From: Astrobacterium formosum | GTDB taxonomy: Bacteria; Pseudomonadota; Alphaproteobacteria; Rhizobiales; Xanthobacteraceae | DNA: 64,000 bases | Assembly (NCBI GenBank): GCA_030848545.1 | Contig: JAVDCA010000006.1 | Location: forward strand, 62,001-126,000 | Reading direction: 5' to 3' | Part shown: positions 36,218 through 43,803 of the stretch, in pieces | Layout of the letters: each line of letters opens with the position of its first letter | Numbering within the stretch: position 1 is the stretch's first letter | Made by a program: the position numbers and the translations under genes | Notes under the pieces: generated by a model | What the model saw: only the letters and a program-made list of their open reading frames with translations | The model's database searches: none | What the model was told of the DNA's origin: nothing

Positions 36218-36775
36218 TCAGCCCTCCTTGCCCAGGCTGATGGCGTCCTCGGCGCTGCGGAACGAGGGGCGGCCGCGCCGCACCACGCTCACCAGCTCGT
36301 CGACCAGCGCGATCACCAGCATCGCCGCACCGAACGCCATCACGGCCTGCGGATAGGCGAGTTTGATCGGCACGACGCCGGAGGACACTTCGTTGAACGT
36401 CCACGAATAGTAGGCGAACAGGGCGAGCTGCCAGGCGATGTAGGCCGAGAACAACGCCGCGGCTCCGAACGCCCACATTTCCATGAAGCGCCGAAACCCG
36501 TCCGGTAGCGCCGCAAGCAGCATGGTGACGCGGATATGGGCGCCGGCATGCAGGGTCGCGGCCAGCCCCAAGAAGCTCGCGGCGGCGAGCAGCGCGCCGC
36601 AAATCTCCGCCAGCGACAGGATGACGATTCCGGACGGCGGCAGGCCGACGAGGGCCGTCAAAAGATCGAAGACGCGGCCGGCGATCTGCAGCCCGACCAG
36701 GACCGCGATGGCGACCAGGCACAAGGCCGAAAGCCACAGGCAGAAGAGATAGAGCCCGTCGAGGAGGCGCCGCAT
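36218..36775 (-). CDS. dctQ: TRAP transporter small permease DctQ (system 2)
   Basis: This is a 185-residue four-span DctQ with the block AATLHAGAHIRVTMLLAALP near residue 75 in the position of the HTxKRGExIRV block of system 1. It lies upstream of dctM. A 298-base gap that contains a palindromic repeat separates it from dctP of system 2. Confidence 0.92.
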   Translation of the reverse strand: MRRLLDGLYLFCLWLSALCLVAIAVLVGLQIAGRVFDLLTALVGLPPSGIVILSLAEICGALLAAASFLGLAATLHAGAHIRVTMLLAALPDGFRRFMEMWAFGAAALFSAYIAWQLALFAYYSWTFNEVSSGVVPIKLAYPQAVMAFGAAMLVIALVDELVSVVRRGRPSFRSAEDAISLGKEG

Positions 36776-36888
36776 GGTGCTGCCTTCGCTTGCTGCGGCA
36801 GGTCCGGCTTCGTTCGACCGCTGGGCGGTCCGACCGAATGCGCCGCGAATGGCCGCGTTTGGGGATGGCTGGGAAGAAACAAGTCACC

Positions 36889-36971
36889 CGTCATTGCGAG
36901 CGAAAGCGAAGCAATCCAGAGCCGCGAAGAAAGGACTGGATTGCTTCGTCGCTTCGCTCCTCGCAATGACG
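36889..36971. repeat. Palindromic repeat (CGTCATTGCGAGCGAAGCGAAGCAATCC type)
   Basis: The left arm begins at 36889 (CGTCATTGCGAGCGAAAGCG) and the right arm ends at 36971 as its near-exact inverse (TCGCAATGACG), around a 14-base middle. The family is widespread between genes in Rhizobiales. A second, more diverged copy lies at 47736-47817. Here it sits between dctP and dctQ of TRAP system 2. Confidence 0.85.
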
Positions 36972-37073
36972 ATGAATAGTTTCATTTCCTCACCGGTCGA
37001 CAAAGGCCGGTGCCGAACTCACGATGCCGGGGTGACGGCGGAAGCAGACCGCCCTCGCCCGCCGCCGCAACCG

Positions 37074-38063
37074 TCACTTCCGATAGGCGTCAAGGATCGC
37101 CTTGCCGTCGGCGCCCGCCGTCGCGACCCATTCGGACGTGATCGTCTCGCCGATCTTGGAGAGGCCGGTCTTGAGCTCCGGAGAGGGATCCTGGACGGTG
37201 ATCTTGGCCGCGCGCAGCGCGTTGGTCTTGATCGTCTTCTCTTCGATGGAGGCCTTCCAGCCGCGCTCCTCGGCGATCTTGGACTGGTCGAGAACGGCCT
37301 TCTTCTGCGCGTCGGTGAGCTTGTCGAAGGCGGCCTTGTTGACGAACACCATGTTGCGCGGCAGCCAGGCCTGGATGTCGTTGTAATGGGAGAGATAGTC
37401 CTCCGCCTTGGTGTCGACGCCGGTCGACGCCGAGGTGATCATGACGTCGACGCGGCCGGTCGCGAAGGCGGTCGGGAGGTCCGGCACCTCGATCTGGGTC
37501 GGGATCGCGCCGGCGAGCGCCGCGATGCGGCCGATGATCGGATTGTAGGTGCGGAACTTCAGTCCCTTGAGGTCGTCGACGGTCTTGATCTCGCGCTTGG
37601 AGTAGAGCCCCTGCGGCGGCCACGGTACCGAGAACAGCAGCATCAGGCCTTCCTCGGCGAGACGCTTCTCGAGCGCCGGACGGTGCGCCGCGTAGAGCTT
37701 CTTGGCGGCCTCGTAGCTGGTGGCGACGAAAGGCAGCGAATCGACCGCGTAGATGGGCGACTCGTTGGTGGCGAGCGAGATGATCACTTCGCCGATCGGT
37801 GCCGTGCCCTGGCGCACCGCCCGTTTGATGTCGGCGTGCTTGATCAGCGAGCCGGCCGGGTGGACCGTCATCTTGAGCGAACCGCCGGTCGCCTTTTCGA
37901 CGTCCTGGGAGAACTGGACGACGTTCTTGGTGTGGAAGTTGCTGGCCGGATAGGGAGTCGGCAAATCCCAGGCCGTCTGGGCGGCCGCCATCCCGGTCAT
38001 GGCGAAGCCGGTCATTGCGAAAGAGAATGCGACGGCGAGCGCCGTCCGTCCTGTCGTCGTCAT
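37074..38063 (-). CDS. dctP: TRAP transporter substrate-binding protein DctP (system 2)
   Basis: This 329-residue receptor has a signal peptide ending in MAAAQ (about residue 29). Mature protein begins TAWDLPTPYPASNFHTKN. The ligand-site segment DLKGLKFRTYNPIIGRIAAL has the conserved Arg. It is the first gene of the minus-strand TRAP array and is divergent, across 588 bases, from pxpB. That layout suggests uptake of 5-oxoproline or a related small acid for PxpABC; this is inference. Confidence 0.95.
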   Translation of the reverse strand: MTTTGRTALAVAFSFAMTGFAMTGMAAAQTAWDLPTPYPASNFHTKNVVQFSQDVEKATGGSLKMTVHPAGSLIKHADIKRAVRQGTAPIGEVIISLATNESPIYAVDSLPFVATSYEAAKKLYAAHRPALEKRLAEEGLMLLFSVPWPPQGLYSKREIKTVDDLKGLKFRTYNPIIGRIAALAGAIPTQIEVPDLPTAFATGRVDVMITSASTGVDTKAEDYLSHYNDIQAWLPRNMVFVNKAAFDKLTDAQKKAVLDQSKIAEERGWKASIEEKTIKTNALRAAKITVQDPSPELKTGLSKIGETITSEWVATAGADGKAILDAYRK

Positions 38064-38651
38064 TTGTCCCGTCCCTTCTGTCGTAGATTGCTGATTGATT
38101 GCTGCTGATTGAATGCAGTCGATTGTCCGACGGCGCCGCCACGACCGGCCGTCGCTCGAACACGAGCATCGCGCGATCCGGCGGCCGCTGGCAAGCTCCG
38201 GTTAGCGCCGGAGCGAGGCTTATTTCGCCGCTTTCGCTGCCGCCAATCTGCACGCACGAGTAGAAACCCGCCGCGATGGCACGACTCAGGTTTCAGTGCC
38301 CGTGCGGAACGCACCCCGTCCGGTCCCGACCGTTCAGCGACGGGCCCAGACCTCCCTCCCCAACTGCCGGCCGCCCGAAGTTGCCCAGCAACAAATGCCA
38401 GCGGCAATCGCACGGATCATCATCCCCTCCCCCTTCGTGAGCCTTCGGGCCTCACCTCCGGGGGGCATGTCACGATACGCGTCGTATTTGCAATATCCGC
38501 GCCACTCGCCTCGAATGTGAGGGCGACAGGGGGGCGCGACCGGCGCGGGATGCGAGACGGCGACGGACTTGATATGCGAACTCCACAGTTTCCGTCGGCG
38601 CCGCGCATGCTTTAATGCTGGGCGGCGATGCCACCGAAGCGAGAAGCCACC
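38064..38651. other. Divergent intergenic region between TRAP system 2 and pxpBCA
   Basis: I see no convincing gene in these 588 bases; the frames here look non-coding. Near the dctP end there is a run of ATTGCTGATTG-like short repeats (about 38086-38130). Near the pxpB end lies an inverted repeat (38475-38487). The region must carry promoters for both transcripts. Confidence 0.55.
38475..38487. promoter_or_regulatory. Candidate operator ATACG-N3-CGTAT
   Basis: A perfect 5-bp inverted repeat with a 3-base spacer lies 165 bp upstream of pxpB in the divergent region. Its size and spacing suit a GntR-type dimer. No regulator gene is adjacent, so the binding protein is unknown. Confidence 0.35.
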
Positions 38652-39383
38652 ATGCGTCTGCTGCCACTTGGAGACACGGCCTGGACAGTCGAGTTCGGCG
38701 ACCGCGTCGACCCCGCCCTGCACGGGCGCGTGCTCGGCCTCCTCGATGCGCTCGAAAAGGCCAAAGCCGACGAAGAATTCGTCGGCGTCGTCGACCTTGT
38801 GCCGACATTCCGTTCGCTGACGGTGTGCTACGACCCATCCGCCTGCGACGGCGCGCGCCTCGGCGAGACCTTGCGGAACCTCGCCGAAAAAGCCGGCGCG
38901 GCCCGCCGCGAGGGACGCCACTGGCACATCCCGGTCTGCTTCGACGACGACCTCGCGCCCGATCTCGCCGACCTCGCACAGGCCAAGGGTCTGACGCGCG
39001 AAGCCGTCATCGACCTCCTCACCCGTACGACCTTCCAGGTCTACATGATCGGCTTCATGCCGGGCTTTCCCTACATGGGCGGGCTGCCGGCCGAACTGGA
39101 AATGCCGCGCCTGTCGACGCCGCGCCAAGCCGTGCCGGCGCGTTCGCTGGCGGTCGCCGGCGCCATGTGCGCGATCTATCCGTGGGAAAGCCCCGGCGGC
39201 TGGCGCCTGCTCGGCCGCACGCCTGTGCCGTTGTTCTCCGCCCAGAACGAGGCTTCGCCGTCGCTTCTGGCCTCTGGTGACGAGGTCCGGTGGCGTGCCA
39301 TCGCCCGCAGCGAATTCACCGAACTGGAAGCCGCGGCCGCGCGGGGCGGGCTTTCGCGCGACAGCCTGCTCGTCAAGGGGTGA
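38652..39383 (+). CDS. pxpB: 5-oxoprolinase subunit PxpB (KipI family)
   Basis: This 243-residue AHS1/KipI-like subunit belongs to the ATP-dependent 5-oxoprolinase that converts 5-oxoproline to glutamate. It has the C-terminal cyclophilin-like signature FQVYMIGFMPGFPYMGGLP (about residues 125-143) and IYPWESPGGWRLLGRTP. ATG 38652 gives the typical start RLLPLGD; an upstream ATG (38628) is possible. It is first in the pxpB-pxpC-pxpA operon. Confidence 0.95.
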   Translation: MRLLPLGDTAWTVEFGDRVDPALHGRVLGLLDALEKAKADEEFVGVVDLVPTFRSLTVCYDPSACDGARLGETLRNLAEKAGAARREGRHWHIPVCFDDDLAPDLADLAQAKGLTREAVIDLLTRTTFQVYMIGFMPGFPYMGGLPAELEMPRLSTPRQAVPARSLAVAGAMCAIYPWESPGGWRLLGRTPVPLFSAQNEASPSLLASGDEVRWRAIARSEFTELEAAAARGGLSRDSLLVKG

Positions 39384-39388
39384 GCGCC

Positions 39389-40393
39389 ATGAACGATCTC
39401 GGTAACGCTCTCATCGAAGTCGCCAATCCCGGCATCGCCAACAGTTTCCAGGATCTCGGCCGGATCGGCTATCGGGGCATGGGCCTCGCAGTGTCCGGGT
39501 GTCTCGACCCTCTCACGGCGCGTTGTGCCAACGCGCTCGTGGGCAATCCGCCAGCCTGCGCCGTGATCGAAGTCCGCGCCCGCGGCCCCATTCTTGCCGT
39601 CAAGCAGGATCCGGTCCGAATGGTAATCGCCGGTCCCCTGACCGCCAAGCTGATCCGAACCGATGGCAGCCAGCATGACGTCGCACCCTGGCGCAGCGTC
39701 ACGCTCGATGTGGGCGAAAGGCTCCAGGTCGGGGTTCTGACCGGAAAGACCGCCTATATCGCGGTGTCCGGCGGCTTCGCGACCCCCGTCCAACTGGGCA
39801 GCCGCTCCCTCTATCAGCGCGCCGGCATCGGCGTCGCCATCACCAAGGGCCTCGAAATCCCCTGCGCGGGCGTGAGCGACGGCGACAAGGAATTCTCGGC
39901 GCCCCCATGGTCCCATGACGACGGCCCGATCCGCGTCATGCTCGGGCCGCAGGACGATCACTTCAAGGCGGAGTCGGTCGCCGCCTTCCTGGCCAATGCC
40001 TATACGGCAACGGAAGCACGCGACCGCATGGGCATGCGGCTCCAAGGCGTCGCGCTCGCCCATGCGACACCGGCCGCGGCGGACATCACCTCCGACGGCG
40101 TCGTCCCCGGCGCCGTCCAGGTGCCGGCCAACGGCCAGCCCATCATCCTTCTGGCCGACTGCCAGACCGTCGGCGGCTATCCGAAAATCGCCACCGTGAT
40201 TTCCGCCGACCTTCCGCGCCTCGCCCAGGTCAAGCCGGGCGAGACGATCGGTTTTGCTGCGGTCGGCCTCGTCGAGGCCAAACAGGCGCTCACCGCCCTG
40301 GAGGCCCGCTGGAAACAGTGGGCCGGACACATCATCGACGAATCTGCGGCGACGGACACGGACGACGAGTCCGATCTATTCCAGCCCATATGA
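39389..40393 (+). CDS. pxpC: 5-oxoprolinase subunit PxpC (AHS2 family)
   Basis: This 334-residue AHS2-domain protein partners with PxpB in ATP-dependent opening of 5-oxoproline. Conserved pieces are SFQDLGRIGYRGMGLAVSG (residues 20-38), YIAVSGGF, LGSRSLYQRAG, RVMLGPQDDHF and the C-terminal PIILLADCQTVGGYPKIA. It starts 5 bases after pxpB and its stop overlaps an in-frame ATG of pxpA. Confidence 0.95.
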   Translation: MNDLGNALIEVANPGIANSFQDLGRIGYRGMGLAVSGCLDPLTARCANALVGNPPACAVIEVRARGPILAVKQDPVRMVIAGPLTAKLIRTDGSQHDVAPWRSVTLDVGERLQVGVLTGKTAYIAVSGGFATPVQLGSRSLYQRAGIGVAITKGLEIPCAGVSDGDKEFSAPPWSHDDGPIRVMLGPQDDHFKAESVAAFLANAYTATEARDRMGMRLQGVALAHATPAAADITSDGVVPGAVQVPANGQPIILLADCQTVGGYPKIATVISADLPRLAQVKPGETIGFAAVGLVEAKQALTALEARWKQWAGHIIDESAATDTDDESDLFQPI

Positions 40394-40401
40394 GAAGCGA
40401 A

Positions 40402-41169
40402 ATGGCAAAGAAGCTGAATCTCAATTCCGACCTCGGCGAGAGCTTTGGCGCCTGGAAGATGGCCGGCGACGACGCCATGCTGCGCATCGTCAATTCCGCC
40501 AATGTCGCCTGCGGTTATCACGCCGGCGACCCTCTGGTGATGATCAAGACCGCCGGGCTCGCCAAGGACCACGGCGTGAGCATCGGGGCGCATCCCTCCT
40601 TCCCGGACCTGCAGGGCTTCGGCCGGCGGCGCATGGACGTTCCGGCGCCCGAGCTCGAGGCCATGCTGATCTACCAGATCGGCGCGCTCGAAGCCTGCGC
40701 GCAGGCGCAGGGCACGAAGGTCACCCACGTCAAGCCGCATGGCGCCTTGAGCAACATCGCCTGCGCGGACCGCAAGGTGGCGGACGCGGTGGTGCGCGCC
40801 GTGCACCGTCTCGACCCGGCGCTGATCCTGCTCGCGCCGGCGGCGTCCCAGATGGCCATCGCCGGCAAGGAAATCGGCCTGCCGGTGATCGAGGAGGTCT
40901 TTGCCGATCGGGCCTATCTGGACGACGGCAATCTCGTGCCACGCAGCCGACCGGACGCCATGGTGCACGGCGCCGAGGCGAGCCTCGCTCACGTCATGCG
41001 CATGGTCGAGGAAAGCGCGCTCGTCTCGGTCACCGGCAAACGCATTCCGGTCAACCCGCAGAGCATCTGCGTGCACGGCGACAACGCCGACGCCGTCGCG
41101 ACCGCCCAGGCGCTGCGCGACGGCCTCGTGAAAGCCGGCTTCAGCCTGGTGACCATTCCGGAACTCTAG
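40402..41169 (+). CDS. pxpA: 5-oxoprolinase subunit PxpA (LamB/YcsF family)
   Basis: This 255-residue YcsF-family subunit has the whole signature: LNLNSDLGESFG at the N-terminus, SANVACGYHAGDP (residues 33-45), GAHPSFPDLQGFGRR and HVKPHGALSN. ATG 40402 is preceded by GAGAAGCG. An alternative ATG at 40390, overlapping the pxpC stop as ATGA, would add four residues. With PxpB and PxpC it forms a complete 5-oxoprolinase. Confidence 0.95.
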   Translation: MAKKLNLNSDLGESFGAWKMAGDDAMLRIVNSANVACGYHAGDPLVMIKTAGLAKDHGVSIGAHPSFPDLQGFGRRRMDVPAPELEAMLIYQIGALEACAQAQGTKVTHVKPHGALSNIACADRKVADAVVRAVHRLDPALILLAPAASQMAIAGKEIGLPVIEEVFADRAYLDDGNLVPRSRPDAMVHGAEASLAHVMRMVEESALVSVTGKRIPVNPQSICVHGDNADAVATAQALRDGLVKAGFSLVTIPEL

Positions 41170-41227
41170 GCCGGTCTCGGCCTGCCGGCGTCGCTGTTCG
41201 CGAAACGTGGCAGCTTAAAATCGCAAT

Positions 41228-41260
41228 GGCCGCGCGACACTGAATGTGTATCGCGCGGCC
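41228..41260. terminator. Hairpin between convergent pxpA and chemoreceptor genes
   Basis: A 10-bp perfect stem (41228-41237 with 41251-41260), extended by weaker pairs, lies between the two convergent stops. The TTAAAA just left of it gives a short T run in the minus-strand direction, so it may stop the chemoreceptor transcript or both. Confidence 0.5.
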
Positions 41261-41284
41261 GTGACGGCCCCTACCGCGTGCTCC

Positions 41285-43363
41285 CTATGCGGCACGGACC
41301 GTATCGAGGAACTTCTGCACCTCGGATTTGAGCTTGTTGGACTCGCCGGCGAGTTGCTGGGACGAGGAGTGCACCTGCGCCGACGCCGAGCCGGTTTCGC
41401 CGGCACCTTGGTTGACCTCGACGATGTTGCTCGCCACCTCCGCCGTGCCTTTGGCGGCCTGCTGGACATTGCGGGCGATCTCCGTCGTCGCCGCGCCCTG
41501 CTCTTCCACCGCCGCCGCGATGGTCGCCGAGATGTGTGAAATCCGGCCGATCGTCTCGCCGATCTCCTTGATGGCGGCAACCGAGTCCTGCGTCGCCAAT
41601 TGCATGCTGGTGATCTGGTTGGAAATGTCGCCGGTCGCCTTGGCGGTCTGCGACGCCAGCGCTTTGACTTCCTGCGCCACCACCGCGAAGCCCTTGCCGG
41701 CCTCGCCGGCGCGTGCCGCCTCGATGGTGGCGTTCAGCGCCAGCAGATTGGTCTGCTCGGCGATGTCCGTGATGAGCTTGACGACGTCGCCGATACGGCT
41801 GGCCGCATGCGAGAGTTCGTTGATGCGGGTGTCGGTCTTCTGGGCCTGATGGACGGCCTCGTTGGCGATCGAGCTCGATTCCGCCACCTGGCGGCTGATC
41901 TCCCCGACCGAACCGGTCATCTCCTCGGTCGCCGAAGCGACCGACTGGACGTTCGCCGACGCCTGCTCGGACGCCGTGGCGACGGTGGTGGAAAGATGCT
42001 GCGTCGTCTCGGCCGTCTTGGTCAGGGTGCTGGCCGCCGCTTCCAGTTCGGTGGATGCCGACGACACGGTGTCGATGATGCCGCCGACCGCCTTCTCGAA
42101 ATCATCGGCGAGCTTGCGCATGGCCGCCTTGCGCTCGGCCGCGGCGCGTTCCTCCGCCGCCTTCTTCTGCTCGGCATCACGCTGCTCGGCGAAGCGCTTC
42201 TCTTCCGCTTTGCGGCCTTCCTCGGCCTGGCGCTCCTCGGCCTCGCGGCGAGCTTTGTCGGCCAGTTTCACCTTGAAGGTCTCGACCGCCTGCGCCATCT
42301 CGCCGACCTCGTCCTTGCGATCGAGGCCGGGCAGCGCCACGCCGAAATTGCCCGCGGCGAGTTCCTTCATGCCGCCGGTCAGACCGGTCACCGGCTTGAC
42401 GATGCCGCGGGCGATCACGAACGCAGTCATGAGGCCGAGTATGAAAGCCCCGATGGCGATCAGGATGGTCGTGGTCTCGGTCCGCCCGATGGTCATGTCC
42501 GTGGCGGCTTTGATGGCGGCCATTTCGTCGCGCTTCCTGGCCCCGGCGCTCTTTTGGAACGCCGAGGTTTCTTCTCCGGCGGCGATCATCGCAGCGATCA
42601 ACTTGTCCTGCTCGATGCCGATACGGCCGATCTCGGAAAAGGCCTTCGCGTATTTGTCGATTTTTTCGACCGTGTCGCGGACGAAGCGCTTGCGTTCCGC
42701 GTCCTTGGTCTTGGCGATGACCTGGTCGGCGGTCGCCCGCAGCTTTTCATATTGGGTCTTGAAGGCCTCGATGGTGCGCTGCTGGGGATTACGCAGGAAT
42801 TCACTGAACGAAAACGACATGGTCATCAGGTGCTGACGCGCCTCGGCGGCCACCATGGCGGCTTCGAGTTCGCCGTCCGCGGAGGCATCCTTGATCGCCT
42901 TCGTGAAACCATCGACGGCCTGGCCGCGCAGCGCCGCGTATTCGGCGAGCAGCCTGCGGCGTTCGTCGGAGAATTTTGCCACGGTTTCGAGGTCGCCGCC
43001 GTAGCGCGTCAGCGAATCGCTGAGCTTTCTCACCGCGGCTCGGCCGGTCTCGTCGGAGGATTTATAGGAGGCGAATTCTTCGAGCCTGGTGGCGATCAGG
43101 GCACGCGCCGCCGCGAGCGTCTTGGCGTCTTCGGTTCTCGTGAAGACGTATGTCAGGCGCCGGGTTTCCGAATTGCCGTTTTCAGCCGACAACGTGAACA
43201 ATGCCTGGTTGCTGGTCCTGGCGAGATCTCCGACGGAAGCCTCGATCGTCCGCAGGGCGAGTACGCTCATGATTCCGAGCGTGGCCAACAACACAAGCAC
43301 CAGGGCAAAACCGGCATAGATGCGGGTGCCGATCCTCGCCCGGCTCAGGATTCCAGTTTTCAT
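41285..43363 (-). CDS. Methyl-accepting chemotaxis protein
   Basis: This 692-residue transmembrane chemoreceptor has TM1 about residues 12-32, a periplasmic helical-bundle sensor of about 260 residues, TM2 about residues 300-325 and a HAMP domain about 325-380. An unusually charged Glu/Lys/Arg/Ala-rich coiled-coil segment follows ([20 protein letters not shown], about residues 378-430), and then the signalling hairpin. The tip includes [19 protein letters not shown], the conserved MCP signature. No CheB/CheR pentapeptide is seen at the C-terminus. The ligand is unknown. Its position beside the 5-oxoproline genes hints at sensing the same compound, but this is only context. Confidence 0.95.
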   Translation of the reverse strand: MKTGILSRARIGTRIYAGFALVLVLLATLGIMSVLALRTIEASVGDLARTSNQALFTLSAENGNSETRRLTYVFTRTEDAKTLAAARALIATRLEEFASYKSSDETGRAAVRKLSDSLTRYGGDLETVAKFSDERRRLLAEYAALRGQAVDGFTKAIKDASADGELEAAMVAAEARQHLMTMSFSFSEFLRNPQQRTIEAFKTQYEKLRATADQVIAKTKDAERKRFVRDTVEKIDKYAKAFSEIGRIGIEQDKLIAAMIAAGEETSAFQKSAGARKRDEMAAIKAATDMTIGRTETTTILIAIGAFILGLMTAFVIARGIVKPVTGLTGGMKELAAGNFGVALPGLDRKDEVGEMAQAVETFKVKLADKARREAEERQAEEGRKAEEKRFAEQRDAEQKKAAEERAAAERKAAMRKLADDFEKAVGGIIDTVSSASTELEAAASTLTKTAETTQHLSTTVATASEQASANVQSVASATEEMTGSVGEISRQVAESSSIANEAVHQAQKTDTRINELSHAASRIGDVVKLITDIAEQTNLLALNATIEAARAGEAGKGFAVVAQEVKALASQTAKATGDISNQITSMQLATQDSVAAIKEIGETIGRISHISATIAAAVEEQGAATTEIARNVQQAAKGTAEVASNIVEVNQGAGETGSASAQVHSSSQQLAGESNKLKSEVQKFLDTVRAA

Positions 43364-43803
43364 GATTTCGCCGTTCCATATTGTTCGTCGCGGCGGCTGC
43401 CGTGATTACACTCCCCGATCACGCCTGCTTTCGTGCAAGCGCGCTGGGAATTCCGCACGGCTCGGCGCCATATCGCAACGCACATGAAACTGTCGTGTTT
43501 TGGTTAACAAAAGTATAATATTGCCGTCGACTGATTATAAGTTATCGAACTCGATTACATCCCGGAATCGAGCGAAAAGACGAGAATATGGTTGCAACGC
43601 CGGCGTCAACTTCACTTTGCGGGAGCATTTAGTAAATTCGTGTTTTCGACTCCGAATAATATAACCGATGCGAATTACGTCGTGGAATTGAGTTCGCTGC
43701 GCCCGCCGATTGCGCCGGCACGACCTTGCGTGTCCGCACTCCCGAATTCCCCTCGCGGGCCGCGCCGCGTGTGCTTTAATGCGGTATCACAGGGAGGGTC
43801 CGC
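43364..43803. other. AT-rich intergenic region between the chemoreceptor and hydantoinase genes
   Basis: I see no gene in these 440 bases. The middle part (about 43495-43680) is clearly more AT-rich than anything else nearby, with GGTTAACAAAAGTATAATATT and runs such as GAATAATATAACC. It probably carries promoters for both divergent genes. A GGGAGGG ribosome-binding site at 43792-43798 precedes the hydantoinase start. Confidence 0.55.
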
